The notes: generated by a model from the sequence alone, not told the origin. Positions 24,335 to 37,904 are shown, counted from the stretch's first letter. The stretch is DNA of 64,000 nt from Alisma plantago-aquatica (GCA_963693085.1 OY856409.1:665909591-665973590); one strand, 5' to 3'. Program-made: numbers and translations.

Positions 24335-26176
24335 TCAGCAATCTGCTCTTTCTCTATCGACCCAATCATCATCCGAGAAAGGAGTCTCGCCTTCAGATAA
24401 TCGTCTTCTGTGTCCATGCGAACACTGTCCATGTCCCCAGCTATCAAACTGATAAGAAGGTCCCTCTTCACAAGGAGGTCTTGGTCGATGCCTGCTACCA
24501 TTATAATCTGTTCTAGAACTCCCATCGCCTAAGTGAATGAAGTCTTTCACACTGTTCAGCTGTAGACGGACCCTATTACCGTCACCATCAAACACGATTC
24601 TGCTGTGTTTTGTCGCACGCTGCTGCTGGCTATCTTCTTCCCTTACTGGCTCATCCTCAACGGAAAGCAATGGCTGCTCATCCTTCTTCTCAAGTTCTGT
24701 AATCACTGCTATTTCCACTGGAACCTCCGGCTGTATTGCTGCATTGACATAAGCTGTTCTATGGATAGAAAGCGCTTCCATTGGGATGCCTAGCTCCTCC
24801 CCAATCTCAATACGTGAGAAAAGGGATGATCTAGGACTCCCTCTTTCCACCATCTGCAACATCACGTCCGATCTTCGATCCCCATAAGTAAGGGCCACAT
24901 ATTGAGGCACGTCCTCGCTAAAAGTTTCAACAAGGACCAAGATACCGGATATGTCGTCATGGTTTCTCATCCAGTCCGATACAAGGACCAATCTGCCAAA
25001 GATATTAACAATACTGTCAATGGCATCGTCATCTCGGCATACAATAGGAAGATTTGCAATCCAGAACCATAGGGCTTCCTTCTTGGAACAAAGCTCTCCG
25101 TCCTCCAAGGATTTGAGGGTAACTCTGTTGTTACGAAACTGAAACCATCCGTCCTTGCAAGCATCCATCGCTACCTCCTTAGATTCAAAAAAGGCAACTG
25201 CTTTACTACGAGCATGAAGATAGATGTCCGTCGCATGCGGCCACATCTTCTGTAACACAGGACCTAGGTCCTCCCAGGAAGTATGGGTCTGCCAAGCTAT
25301 CTCCACTACTCGACCAAGAGCCATGGCTCTATTCTTTCTCTCTTCTGTATCGGGTCCTAGATTAACTGCGACCCTTTTAGGAACATGTTGAGGCCCGCCT
25401 CGAGCCGGTATACCTGATCTCATCGCCGGGAATTCTTCCATGGAAAATATGTTGGGAGGTTGAGGACGAGGAACGAAGGAGCATCGCCTAGCAACATGGC
25501 CCGGTCTTCTGCATTTGTAGCAAACAATGGCGTTTTGACATTGGGACTGCCAATGTCCTTTCCCCAAACATCTGTAACACATGTCCTTTGGCACCCCAAT
25601 CTCCCATTGGACTGGAGATGATCTTCTAGGATCGCGATCCGTAGCAGCCGGCCTAGGGTTTAGGGTCTGCACATCTTCTCTGCTATGGGTATCCCGTGGT
25701 CGCTGTCCGCCTTCATCTTCCAGTCGAAGGCTTTGAACTAGTAGCTGGTTAGGGTTTCCCACAGGCGGGTCCGTCTTCCCTCCTGTCCTTGCGGAGGACT
25801 CAGCACCGATCAAAACACTCCCTGACTCAACGTGGATACGCGAGTCCGTCTGCACGGTTGATGCTGCCCTCGTCGCAACTCCATCCTCGATAGGATTAAC
25901 AGTGGCAACCGGTCTTTCTTCCCCCTGGACCTCCACAACAGCCCCGACTTCACGGCTATCCTCTGGCTCCTTCTGGCCGATCACCGGACTTGGCGATCGA
26001 AGGACATTCCTAATGTCCTGGATGACAGTATCCGAAGGTATGGCGAGCGGAGCGAATCCTTCTCTCCTTTCGTGGACGGCCTGCCGCGCCTTCATGGCCT
26101 GGGCGCTCTGCCGAGTGACTCTTCTCGAAAACGGGGAGGGCAACATTCTCCGCCTGTTCTCGACACAGAAAACCAA
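24335..26176 (-). CDS. LINE ORF1: nucleic-acid-binding protein with two CCHC zinc knuckles
   Basis: This open frame of 613 residues lies 39 bases upstream of ORF2. The first 190 residues are polar and low in structure. Residues about 200-232 carry two CCHC knuckles (C200-C203-H208-C213 and C219-C222-H227-C232). A region of about 290-450 follows that resembles the DUF4283-like or RRM-like domains of plant LINE ORF1 proteins (WFWIANLP, DRRSDVM), although the knuckle-first order is unusual. It would bind LINE RNA and help form the retrotransposition particle. The start at the ATG at 26176 is the first good one after the leader. No stop interrupts it, in contrast to ORF2. Confidence 0.88.
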   Translation of the reverse strand: MVFCVENRRRMLPSPFSRRVTRQSAQAMKARQAVHERREGFAPLAIPSDTVIQDIRNVLRSPSPVIGQKEPEDSREVGAVVEVQGEERPVATVNPIEDGVATRAASTVQTDSRIHVESGSVLIGAESSARTGGKTDPPVGNPNQLLVQSLRLEDEGGQRPRDTHSREDVQTLNPRPAATDRDPRRSSPVQWEIGVPKDMCYRCLGKGHWQSQCQNAIVCYKCRRPGHVARRCSFVPRPQPPNIFSMEEFPAMRSGIPARGGPQHVPKRVAVNLGPDTEERKNRAMALGRVVEIAWQTHTSWEDLGPVLQKMWPHATDIYLHARSKAVAFFESKEVAMDACKDGWFQFRNNRVTLKSLEDGELCSKKEALWFWIANLPIVCRDDDAIDSIVNIFGRLVLVSDWMRNHDDISGILVLVETFSEDVPQYVALTYGDRRSDVMLQMVERGSPRSSLFSRIEIGEELGIPMEALSIHRTAYVNAAIQPEVPVEIAVITELEKKDEQPLLSVEDEPVREEDSQQQRATKHSRIVFDGDGNRVRLQLNSVKDFIHLGDGSSRTDYNGSRHRPRPPCEEGPSYQFDSWGHGQCSHGHRRRLSEGETPFSDDDWVDRERADC

Positions 26177-26357
26177 GGAGGTGGATCTCGGTAGGCGGAG
26201 TGCCTAACCGAGATAGGGATTGGCGGCGCCGCCGCTGAAGGTGCGCCCATCACAGAGCTAGCACGCCGCTAGGGTTTAATTATCGAAAAACTAGCAGCAT
26301 CGGCCACCACTTGCTGCACTCTTCTCCTAGCCCAAAGCTACTCAAACAAAGAGCCCC

Positions 26358-26372
26358 TCAGATTTCATGTTT
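26358..26372. repeat. LINE target-site duplication, right copy
   Basis: TCAGATTTCATGTTT, identical to 19876-19890. LTR B resumes here and continues with ATAATGCATATGATGTC. Confidence 0.93.
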
Positions 26373-27853
26373 ATAATGCATATGATGTCAGTTATGGTCA
26401 TGATGACGTACAAAATCATGTAATTTGCTTAATATGTTTAATTAGGGCTAATAACCCTAATAAAATGCAATAAATACATTCATGCTCTATAAATGATGAA
26501 ATTTACAGAGAAAGCTCATATCAGTATATTGAACCTCAGATTTAATTATGAGATCATAATGATGAACAGAATCCATGTTATAAGAAGATGAACCTTGATA
26601 CATGGGTTGTAACCCTAACTTGAATGATGTATATAAACTAAGGTTTATATGTCCACCAAAAATGATATGGAACCTAATGTTCAGATAATGAACCATAATC
26701 TGGAAAATGACATAAGTACGATAATCTAAGAAGATAAGACAAATAATCATGAGAATATCCTAATGAGATAAGAGAAACCCTAATGGACATAATTAGGGTT
26801 AAGATGAGATATAATAGGATGAGAACCTGATGATAGTATATGATCTTGTCTTGATCAGGTTCAACAGAGTCATAGTTGACATCAAGAATATGTGATGATT
26901 AGGTTTCTCTTTGGAAGGTACACCATTACCTCTTACTTGGCTTATTATACAATATGCTTGTGTTATATGCATAGTAAAATACTTGGCATATGGTATTGGA
27001 TGAAATGATTGTTCTTGTATGATATGTTGCATGATTTTCCATACTTTTTGCTATGAACACATCAAACATAATATATCTATTCCATTATATGAAAGCACCA
27101 ACTCTTTGGCAGTGTGCTTGGAAGTGACCTAACTCTTTGGTAGTGGTCACATTGTACATATGGAAGCACCAACTCTTAGGCAGTGTGCTTGGACCCAACT
27201 CTTTGGTAGTAGTCACCTTGTACAGATGATCTAACTCTTTGGTAGTGATCATAAAAGCCTTGATATATAATGGAAAATGTACTTAAAACATGTGTTCTCT
27301 TTAGTTGATGAACATCTTTGTGCAAGTATATGATTTTCTTATATTTTGTTTAATGCTGCCAAGTATTAGTTTTATCTTATTGCCAAGATATTATGAGAGG
27401 TATATAAATGACACGTAGGTGTACTCAGTACAATATTCTTGAATATTGTGCTGATGTGTACCGCATGTAATCTTTTGTTTAGGTTGTGGTTATGCTCTTG
27501 AAGATCCAGGATAGTTGAGAGTTGTGTGGCGAGCTGATGTACAGGTGGACCTGTTGTCTTAAGATCCTGTAGTTTTAGTTTTAGTACATGTATATGTATA
27601 AGTTTGCTGTTCAATATGTAATATCAAGTGTTGTAACAATTGATGTTGTAATTATATGTTGAATGGTGAACATGTGTGTATGGTTTTATTATTGTTCATG
27701 TACATGTGCTACTGATTTTTTCCTTCTGACTCCTTCGATTTTCTTCTTCTTAGCTTGGTATTGGGTGTTTAAATTGGGATTCTCACTGAGGTGAGGGTTT
27801 CAATTTGGACGTCACACATCAGATTAAGTTTTAGAAAATCTGGAGACGTCATA

Positions 27854-30171
27854 GGTGGTATCAGAGCATGAACAATAGTAAAGCCTAACATTTGCTCATT
27901 ATGCAACTTCAAACTAAAGAACCTTGAACTTAATAATCTTTAGGGTTAGATTAGTCGTCTTTTAGAGACTAGATCTGACCTAGCCTCTAGGTTAGCACCT
28001 AGATGTTCGAGAACTAGGTCTAGACTGGTGCTTGTTGAGTAGAAGGTCCTTAGATGTCGTTCTTTCCTTGTAGTATAGCGGTATGGGACGTTGCACTATT
28101 TGGAAATGACGTGCATCAAGGGAAGAGAAACTCTAGACATATTGTGCACGTTGTCTAGAGTAGCTACACTAGTCTACCCCTTGTTCTCACCCTTGTCACT
28201 AGTTTTCATGACACTGTACTCTCTACTATGTGTGGGACACTCGTTTTTAGGATTTGGTTTTTGATTCCAAACAGATCGAACCTTGGTAGTTTTCTCTGAC
28301 GCATGTTTTATCGGAGAAAAACTATATAATATTTTATTATGTATATGTATTAGAAAAATGTGTCCCCACACATGTATGAGTAGGAGGTGATCATGCAACC
28401 TAAGTGAAAAGTGAATGACATCAAGTCTAGAAGAGAGAGTACGTAGTTCTAGATTAGATGTCTAGAGCCTTTTTGATGTATATGATATACATGGAATAGA
28501 TAGAATAAGTTTGATGATACGATCTAAGTTTTATATAGATGATATAAGATAGTTTGTGATGATCTATGTTTGTCTTTGAGGATGTAAGTTCAGTTTTGAG
28601 GATTTGAGATAAGTTTTGATGATGCAAGTAAATATGCTTTTACGAGATAAGATATGTTAAGATGAGACAAGTTGTGAGTCAGCATGAGCCTCAATCTCTT
28701 TTACAAAGGAGGACCTCTAGTGTTAGGACCAGTTTTGGGGTTAGCTCAAGAGAGAGAAAGACCCAAAGGGAGAAGGTCAGAGAACCTAGACTCCATGATA
28801 TGAGAAATATGAGAAATATGTGATATGATATGTCCTAAACTAGAATACTCCTAAGTGATTGAGATGAGTTGCTTTATGCATGATTCCTATAGTCCTTTTG
28901 AACCCTAGATGTCCTTGGGAGGACCGAACCCTAGAGACAGGGAGAGGCTGGTTATATGTGTATATGTGAACATGGATATGAGTACCGACCATCAGGGTGA
29001 GGGAGAGAGAGTCCCAAGACCCTGGAGGAGGCAACTATGTTAGCTTCTGGACAACCTCATGCTCGGGTTGGTGGTCCCATGTAGGACTCTAGTGGTGTAT
29101 GTATAAGAGAGTTTTGGGTAAGAAAGGTTTCAAGATAGAGATCTATGAAGAGTATGTCATATCATGTTTTGGTTGATGCTTATGTGGCTAGAGTTTGTAA
29201 AGCTATCACTAGTGCCAATGAGGTAATCCGAGAACCCTATACTAAGAGAGGAAAGATAAATTACATGCATATGAGATACTCATAGAGTTGAGTACTCAGA
29301 GAGTCTGAGCATGGTGATGCCCTCTTGATATGGGTTAGGAAAACCTCAGTTAGACTAGATAAAGTTTTGATAAGCCACTTGTATATTTTGTTTAACCATG
29401 GTATGATATATGTAAGTATGTGATCTAATCTCGAGATGTAGATATAACGACATGTGGAACAACCTAGAGATGGTTTATTAGATGCTAACGCATATATGGT
29501 TAACCATACACATGAATAATGATGATAATGTGAATAGTTGTCTAATCACATGAGGAATCTCTAAAAGAGTTTATAACCTAATATGAGAAAGTATAATGAG
29601 ATGACACTAATGATACATATTATATGAATCATGATGTAATATGGTTGGTGAGTCTAGTGACGAATTCACTAATGAATCTGTAACTTAATAGGAAAGTGAA
29701 ATGAGATCATCTTAATGATACATGCCAAATAGTGATAATGATAGTGCTTAATAAATATGATGAATATGATCTGAAAATTTTGCACTATGTAATGATGTTG
29801 GCAAAAAAAAATGTTATGTTGTAATTTTGATGCTTGGATAAAGATAAGGAAGCAAACCTAATATATGAGACATGTAATGTCATAACCTAAGTTGCTAAAC
29901 CCTGAGTTTAACCTTATATGAAGAGATGTTTCACCTTAGATGTTTTGAACCATCCTAATAGTGATTTGGATACATGGTTCTAGGTAACCTTTACATATAT
30001 GTTACACATAGAATGTCTCCTACATGTGGATGAGAGCAAGATAAGGTTTTCCTTGGAAGTATAATTATGGGTTACTTTTGAGGACGAAAGTTCTTTTAAG
30101 ATGTACATGATGTGATAAATTGGACTTCTGGCTTAATTTCGAGGATGAAATTTCTTTTAAGGTGTGTAGGA
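27854..30171 (+). other. E3 interior 2 (2.3 kb) with primer site, no gene recognised
   Basis: This is a near copy of interior 1. It starts with GGTGGTATCAGAGC (27854-27867, initiator-Met primer site) and ends with the duplicated purine-rich tract at 30076 and 30137. It differs from interior 1 at scattered single bases and small indels. No coding region is recognised. Confidence 0.87.
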
Positions 30172-33100
30172 TGTGATGGAGTGGACTTTTGGAATCCTAA
30201 AGGGTCCAACGACTTAAGTGAAATCATAAGGTTGAGATAGATTGAGGGTTCGAAACTCTTGATAAAGTAGGTTTGTTGATTGATGTTAATATCAGGATTA
30301 AGATCCTTAACTTTATGCCTTTTTGAGGAATTTTAGTGGATGATCAAATAGCTGAGTTTCGTCACCATATTTGAGTAGAAGGTAGATAGAGAGATAAAGA
30401 AGCTATGGTTAAAATTTGGTGGCATTTGGATGCTACTAGAGGGAGTTATTTAGGTTTGAATAATATAAATTAATGTGCATATTGATGGGTAATAGACCTA
30501 AGTTCAACCATCTAAGCCTAAGCTAGGCTGTGTCACGTACCCCTTATTTGTGGTTGGGCTGAGTGGAGGTTTTGTAACCATAATTCTGAGATCCAGTGGC
30601 TGAGGAGTGCCTTCTTTATTGAGCCACGAATCCCATGTTATGTGGGTTCTTTCACAGCCGCTGGATGCACTTTGGGCGGCAGTGAGGTCATCTCCAAACT
30701 CCGGGTTTGGAGGAGTCAAGGAGCAGTAAGATGGGAAAACATCCATGCCACCACAATCTCAAAATGTGTACCGAATAGAGGGAGTGACCGAGCAGTTAAG
30801 CTTGAATCGACATAAGGAGTACCCTGACTGTTCACTCGTGGCATTTGGTGAAAGATAGAGGGAGAACGAGCCTCCCTTTTTCACTGGCTCTCCACAACCA
30901 CAAGCAGGTGGTAGCTGGTAGTAGAAGAGGGAGATAGAGAGGAGATCGGAGGAAGATAGGAAGGGGGTAATACAGAAACATGTCAACGGGGTCGAAGCCT
31001 AGCACTTTCGTGGTCAGGTCTTGTGGTTTTAGTGGTGGCCGAAGGTTACTTCGCTGGAGAAGAAGATGGTGCTCGAGGACATGTCCAGAGTGCTCCTTGC
31101 TGAGAATGAAGGTCGTGGTAAAGTTTGTGGAGGTCTTGAGATGCAACCTAGTGCTATGTTTTTAAGGATCAGTACTCAGGAGTGTTTTTCCCCTTTTGTC
31201 CCGCCATGGCAACAACCAGCGGCGGCGACCTCCTCAAGCTCACGAGGAGGAGCATCAGGCAGAAGGGCGATCAGACGGCGGCATCGAGGGAGAGAGGATG
31301 AAGCTGATGGAGGCCTTCAGAGCTGAAGTGGAGCACCCATGTGCGGCTTCTTTCTCATCAGAGTTCCCCTGCGCGGCGGCGCCCGCTAGGAACAGAGTCC
31401 CGCTTGGGACTGATCGCGTGAGAAGAAGGGAGGACCGGGTCTAATCCCTGAGAACCAGTTAAACCGGCCCAATTCCAAATGAGAACCGACTGACTCAATA
31501 CTGAACCAGGAAGAACCGGCCACAGCCAGCAAAGGAGCTACGCCAGACCTAGAGCCACGTGGCGCTTTATGGTTGGCTGAAAAAGGTAAATCGCCCAATA
31601 ATTCAGTAAATATCCAATTCTTGAATAATTCATAGTAATTAGCTCGAGCATAAAAAAAAATACATATAATATACCAAAATTCTCAGAAAAATGCATAGAA
31701 CAAGATGGAAGGATTATATCCTACTTTTAATGCATTAATAATAGTGATATCATGTAAGACGTGAAATGCTCATATGATGCATAATAAATATCAAACGATT
31801 CCCTAAAATTATGTGAAAATACTTGTAAATCATATTTCATGTTTATAATGCAGATGATGTCAGTTATGGTCATGATGATGTACGAAATCATGTAATTTTC
31901 TTAATATGTCTAATTAGGGCTAATAACCCTAATAAAATGCAATAAATACATACATGCTCTATAAATGATGATTTTTACAGAGAAAGCTCATATCAGTATA
32001 TTGAACCTCAGATTTAATTATGAGATCATAATGATGAACAGAATCCATGTTATAAGAAGATGAACCTTGATACATGGGTTGTAACCCTAATTTGAATGAT
32101 GTATATAAACTAAGGTTTATATGTCCACCAAAAAGGATATGGAACCTAATGTTCAGATAATGAACCATAATCTGGAAAATGACATAATACGATAATCTAA
32201 GAAGATAAGACAAGTAATCATGAGAATATCCTAATGAGATAAGAGAAACCCTAATGGACATAATTAGAGTTAAGCTGAGATATAATAGGATGAGAACCTG
32301 ATGATAGTATATGATCTTGTCTTGATCAGGTTCAACAAAGTCATAGTTGACATCAGGAATATGTGATGATTAGGTTTCTCTTTGGAAGGTATGCCATTAC
32401 CTCTTACTTGGCTTATTATACAATATGCTTGTGTTATATGCATAGTAAAATACTTGGCATATGGTATTGGATGAAATGATTGTTCTTGTATGATATGTTG
32501 CATGATTTTTCATAATTTTTGCTATGAACACATCAAACATAATATATCTGTTCCATTATATGAAAGCACCAACTCTTTGGCAGTGTGCTTGGAAGTGACC
32601 TAACTCTTTGGTAGTGGTCACATTGTACATATGGAAGCACCAACTCTTAGGCAGTGTGCTTGGACCCAACTCTTTGGTAGTGGTCACCTTGTACAGATGA
32701 TCTAACTCTTTGGTAGTGATCATAAAGGCCTTGATATATAATGGAAAATGTACTTAAAACATGTTTTCTCTTTTGTTGATGAACATCTTTGTGCAAGTAT
32801 ATGATTTTCTTATATTTTGTTTAATCCTGCCAAATATTAGTTTTATCTTATTGCCAAGATATTATGAGAGGTATATAAAAGACACGTAGGCGTACTCAGT
32901 ACAATATTCTTGAATATTGTGCTGACATGTACCACATGTAATCTTTTGTTTAGGTTGTGGTTATGCTATTGAAGATCCAGGATAGTTGAGAGTTGTGTGG
33001 CGAGCTGATGTAAAGGTGGACTTGTTGTCTTAAGATCCTGTAGTTTTAGTTGTAGTACATGTATATGTATAAGTTTGATGTTCAATATGTAATATCAAGT

Positions 33101-33324
33101 GTTGTAACAATTCATGTCATAATTATATATTGAATGGTGAACATGTGTGTATGGTTTTATTATTGTTCATGTACATGTGCTACTGATTGTTTCCTTCAAA
33201 CTCCTTTGATCTTCTTCTTCTTAGCTTGGTGTTGGGTGTTTAAATTGGGATTCTCGCTGAGGTGAGGGTTTCAATTTGGACGTCACACATCAGATTAAGT
33301 TTTAGAAAATCTGGGGACGTCACA
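30172..33324 (+). repeat. E3 LTR C (3153 bp)
   Basis: The terminal right LTR of the array runs from TGTGATGGAG to GACGTCACA and is followed by CAATT. It holds the GC-rich block, the G-box (31554-31563) and the AACTCTTTGGTAGTG array as in A and B. Confidence 0.93.
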
Positions 33325-34327
33325 CAATTTGTCTACTATAATATTCCTTGCTTTTATCATAAGCATAAAATTTAACATCCCTGGATTTTATCCAGGAATC
33401 TCTTCTATACCTCTTCCTCTTTCATAGAGGTAAGATCAATATAGATCATTTAAAAGAATACTGAACAAAATTCAAATTCTAGTTCTCATCATTTCTTCCC
33501 TATATAGCAACCAATAGGGAAAACAAAATCAACAATCCTCCTTTTTATAACAAAAAGGGTTTAGTGTACTCGACATGTACACATTAGTAGCATTCCTTGT
33601 CCTCACATCATGGTCTTATTAGTCTTATTACTGAAGCAAAAACTAAGCCATGGAATCTTACAGGTGAAAGGTTAAGACCTTTGCACTTATTTAGTGGCTA
33701 CTTCCCTGGTACACTAGACATTTATTGCACTATTAGTACCAAAAACTTTGGCTTTTTAGAACCATTAGGCAAATGTCTCTAAAATTATAGAGACCATTCC
33801 CTACTTTTTCAGCTTATTGCCCCTTCTTAGGCACTGCCATCACGTATTTATTATCTATCTAAACTCATGGCAGAGTCTACTTTATTGCCATAAGTTAATC
33901 GTTTCCATATTTTCCCTTGTTCCAACATGACTAAGTCATTTAGGAACTCTTTTAAAGATCAAGCTTTCTGTATTCAGGACTGATAACCTAGATCGTAAGG
34001 CTAGTATCTAGTCCACTTATATGCATTACTGTTGCCCCAATCTGCCCAAAAAGAGCATGATCATAGGATTCTCTATCCTGATCAGGTCTTAATGGGGATT
34101 CTTAGACACTCATTCTATTCTTGTCTGATCCCTTGCACCTCTTCTTGGTGCAACAACATTGCCCCCAGCAATGTCTTCCTTGTGTTCTCCAGTCATTTTA
34201 ACTTTTACCCTTTCTCTGCACAAGCACAAATCATTATAGGGTATATTGGAGGACACTATCACAGACTCGATACCTTCGTCCTATGTCTCTATAGACTCAG
34301 TGAACCTAGAGCTCTGATACCACTAAT
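33325..34327 (-). other. E2 interior, 5' portion; no gene seen
   Basis: This is the leader side of E2 on the minus strand, between the E3 insertion and the 5' LTR. A short frame near 34200-34135 on the minus strand (ATG, then residues rich in R and G) could be a remnant of a gag start, but it soon meets stops. I see nothing else that can be named. Confidence 0.55.
34311..34323 (-). promoter_or_regulatory. E2 primer-binding site (initiator-Met tRNA)
   Basis: On the minus strand GTGGTATCAGAGC lies 4 bases after the LTR end (LTR ends at 34328). It matches the initiator Met tRNA 3' end and fixes the right LTR as the 5' LTR of a minus-strand element. Confidence 0.88.
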
Positions 34328-37144
34328 TGTGGCGACCGTCTCGTGAAAACATGATTAACTAATGCGGAAGCGAATTATTTGCAGCGGATTACTGAAAATC
34401 ACTGAAAATTAAAACTTTTTGCAAAGAGATCCTCACATAGGAAATCTTTTCCAACAAGAACCATTGCATAACATTTACATTATTGTTCAAATGTACATAA
34501 CATGTACCATCTCTTTTCAGAGATTACATCATCAACTGTCTTATAAATATTATATACAGACATTATACGAATCTCGAGGCATCAAACCAAAACCTCAGAT
34601 TGATTCATAAAACACTGACTAAAAACTCCGAGGACCTAAGAGTACAGAGACGACACATAGGACTTTCTAACTATATAACTTGACAGGCAGTATCTCCACC
34701 TGAGATATTACTGCTGTCCTTGCTGTCACTGCTGTTGTCTATTCCCTGTAATGAGATTCTGCTTCTTTGTCTGCGTCCACCTAAAAAGTTGGATCCCACG
34801 GGGGTGAGACAATTGTAAATTGCCCCAGCGGGAGATATAACTCTCCGCCAAAACATTGTTATAGAAGTTTATTAAAATAAACTAAGCAGAAGGATTTATA
34901 TATATATAATTAACAGCAGGTAAATCACTTGTATGAACAAAGTGAAGTAAGCTCCTTTTTTAAGGATAACGTTGCATCTACTCATGGTAGACTCATAATT
35001 CATCCATATACTTGTAATGAATACAACAGATATGAACAACATCAATGAACTATAGATATATAACAGAAATGTAACATCAGCCAATGAATTTTCATATTCA
35101 ATCCTTAAGCAAACATGCAATACGACTGATTTCATTTTACAAACACACTTATGCCCTGAGGAGATGAGATATACCGCTCATGCTCCAACCGACCACTGTG
35201 AAGTCAAAATCGGTACCATACAAGGTCAATGGAAGAGCCGGATTCCCATGACCTCCCACATCTCAGTCAGTGCGAGATCACATGCATGCCATCTTGTGTC
35301 TCTGCTAAATATAGCTTTCAAGAGTATACTGGCAACTTCGCTATCAGAGTTACAGTGGCGTGCTGCACTCTCTTCACGATCGTGAGATTTCATGTTTATC
35401 TCCACCGATCCGGCATTAACATTGTTGGGAGATGTGTACGACATCTAACCCAATCATCGGGAGATTCGTGATACATCCATCCCGGTACATATAATGAAGG
35501 ATTGAGAGATTAAAAGTACATCTCACATCAAATCCTACATTAGGACGTAAGGATATTCACGTCCATAACCCCAACATACTCCAAATTATGCTCTCGAGGA
35601 GTTCCCTTAGGAAAACTTGTTTCACCATCATTTAACTTCTGACAATGATGGATCTATGGTCAAGGCTCTACATGATATCATTATACTTGATTATTTAAGT
35701 ACATTATGGCATTCTTTTAGCATCAGTCAAGTTCTCAAACATAACTTATTACAACAATGCTATAAAGAGACATGTACTACTTTCATCAGATATTTATCAG
35801 TCTTTCAAAGACCTTGGGAACTCAGTCCCTCATTTCAAAACTGGGAATTCTCATCCCTTCACATTCTCATCACCATAATCATATGGTTCTGGGTATTCAA
35901 AACCTTAACTCATCATTGAGCATTATTATGCCTTTTTCAGGTAACTATCACCTTCAGGTTATCTGACCAAGGCATTCATGATACTTGTTACACAAGCTTC
36001 ACACCTGGCTCCCAAGGCCATGAAAATCTTGTCACCTCTTTCTAGGCAACAACTTGCTCATATGACTCATAAAATCCTTACACATTCTTACTTTTACTAA
36101 GCAACAACAACATTAAGGCTCATAATGCCAATCAACATTTATTATATAAATGTCATAGCTCAAATCTAGCTATGTTCATTATCTCATCATACCTGCGTGG
36201 TTGTTAGGCATGATAACAGTCATACAAGATATTCATCACATCATGTGATACAATGGTAACACCATTGTTCCTTTTCCAGGAATTAGGGTTTACTATCAAA
36301 TAGGGCTTATCATCCCCTTTACCCAAGTTTGGGTTAGGGTTCCCCTTTTTTCATTAATTAGGGTTTCATGATTATATAATCTATCCAACCCTTAATTTAT
36401 TAATCCATACCTCTAGGGCATTCAAAGATATCATATTTAATTATTCAAGAACATTACTTTCATCATATAGCATTAATGATCATCAATTCAAGGTATGAGT
36501 TCATTTCTCATCCTCATCATGGTATGATTATATCATACACATCATTTGGGCTTAACCCCATTTTCAAGGTACATTAATTAACACTCATCAAGGTGCAACA
36601 ACTCATTACATTTCATTTTAATAGTTGCATAACACATTTCATATGTTTCTTACACAAATATATTGGATTTGGAGTGTATCCAGGTATATAAACCCTGAAG
36701 TGTTGAATGTGATAACTAACATATCTTGATGTATCACTTTCTCATCATTTCAGACTATCTTGAGTTAACCAACTTATCTTGTATTAATGTATTTCCATCT
36801 TAATACATTCCATCACTAAACTCTCACCTTTAGCATATAATGCATAGGTGACACATTAGAATTGTCCATCTATTTTTAATGATATGGACTTGTCTAATGC
36901 TAAAGACATTGTTTACAATTAAGATACATATAATCAACCACATGAAATGTTTCACCTTTATAAGGTCATTTCTTTTATCTCATCATTAGGATTTGCTTGC
37001 ATCCTTATTTAAAATTAGAATTATGATCCATTGTCATATTGCCCAGGATTAGGGCTTTATGTATAATGACTTACATTAGAGTCTCATATTCCTTCACCCT
37101 TATTAGGGCCTCTCATCACAACATAACATCAGAACATTATGTGA

Positions 37145-37490
37145 TGTTAGTTCTTAATCAGGGTTTCTCATAGAATCACCCTCAACTAGGGTTTCACATG
37201 GATTCACCCTTAATTAGGATTTCCACTATAGTCACCCACAATTTGGGTCTACAATCCATCTCCATTAGGATTTCATTCAATTATTCATAATTAGAGATTC
37301 ACTATTAATCCCAATTAGGGTTTTACATCTCATTTCCCTAAATTGGAGTTTCACACATCACTACCCTAGACTAGGGTTATATCCTCACCCTGGATTAGGG
37401 TTACATTTATAATTGCCCTCAATTAGGGTTAGAATTCAATAACCTTGGCAATTAGGGTATATATTCATGATTAGGGTTTCATGATCTCTC
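37145..37490. repeat. TTAGGGTTT-rich array in the E2 5' LTR
   Basis: This is the counterpart of 7600-7960. Copies of AATTAGGGTTT recur at irregular 25-40 base steps between short unrelated spacers. Confidence 0.7.
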
Positions 37491-37904
37491 TACTTAAGGA
37501 TCATACCCTTAATAACCACATGAATTATATTCATGTTATGAATTCATGCTAACATCATCTCAACTTGATAAGGTCATATCATCCCTTCAATCAAGTACAT
37601 ACAACTATGAATGACATAGTGTACCAAGTCATTGATCATATAGGTAATTAGGGTTCATCCCTTAGTTGACACTAATCACTTAGGTACTATTAGGGTTTAA
37701 ACCTTTGTACCTTCAATGATCATCATTACTAATCATCATTGGATCAATTAATCATTCATCATCTCTATTCTCAAGAGATTCAATCACCTTGGACCTCCAT
37801 TACATAAGGTATCCATTTGAATTGATCAATTGAGTCCTCAATTACAACAAGTGTCTAAGTGGATTAACCAATTGAGTCCTCAATCAACTTTGACTACTTG
37901 AGCC

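Larger units (their letters stand above)
19891..26357 (-). mobile_element. Full-length plant L1 LINE
   Basis: The 6467-bp element lies on the minus strand. A poly(T) run right after the left duplication is the poly(A) tail read backward. The 5' end is GGGGCTCTTTG at 26357, followed by a short leader, ORF1 (26176-24335) and ORF2 (24295-20093), then a 3' region of about 200 bases. Both ends and the flanking duplication are intact, so it is a complete insertion into LTR B of E3. It is the youngest layer of this nest by position. ORF2 has two in-frame TAG codons. Confidence 0.95.
18219..27853 (+). repeat. E3 LTR B, interrupted by the LINE
   Basis: LTR B runs 18219-19890 and resumes after the LINE target duplication, to 27853. 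Without the LINE and one duplication copy its length is 3153 bases, the same as LTR C. Its last bases are GTCATA, so the terminal CA is mutated. This LTR lies between two interiors. Confidence 0.93.
12751..33324 (+). mobile_element. E3: tandem LARD array, LTR-interior-LTR-interior-LTR
   Basis: Three LTRs of about 3.15 kb (12751-15901, 18219-27853 with a LINE inside, 30172-33324) alternate with two interiors of about 2.3 kb (15902-18218 and 27854-30171). All LTRs start TGTGATGGAG. They end GTCACA except the middle one, which ends GTCATA. Both interiors begin with an initiator-Met primer site (GGTGGTATCAGAGC) and end with TTTCGAGGATGAAATTTCTTTTAAG, so the array is on the plus strand. Interiors have no gag or pol frames. 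One near-match 5-bp duplication brackets the whole array, so it probably arose by unequal LTR recombination or as a single tandem insertion. Confidence 0.9.
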
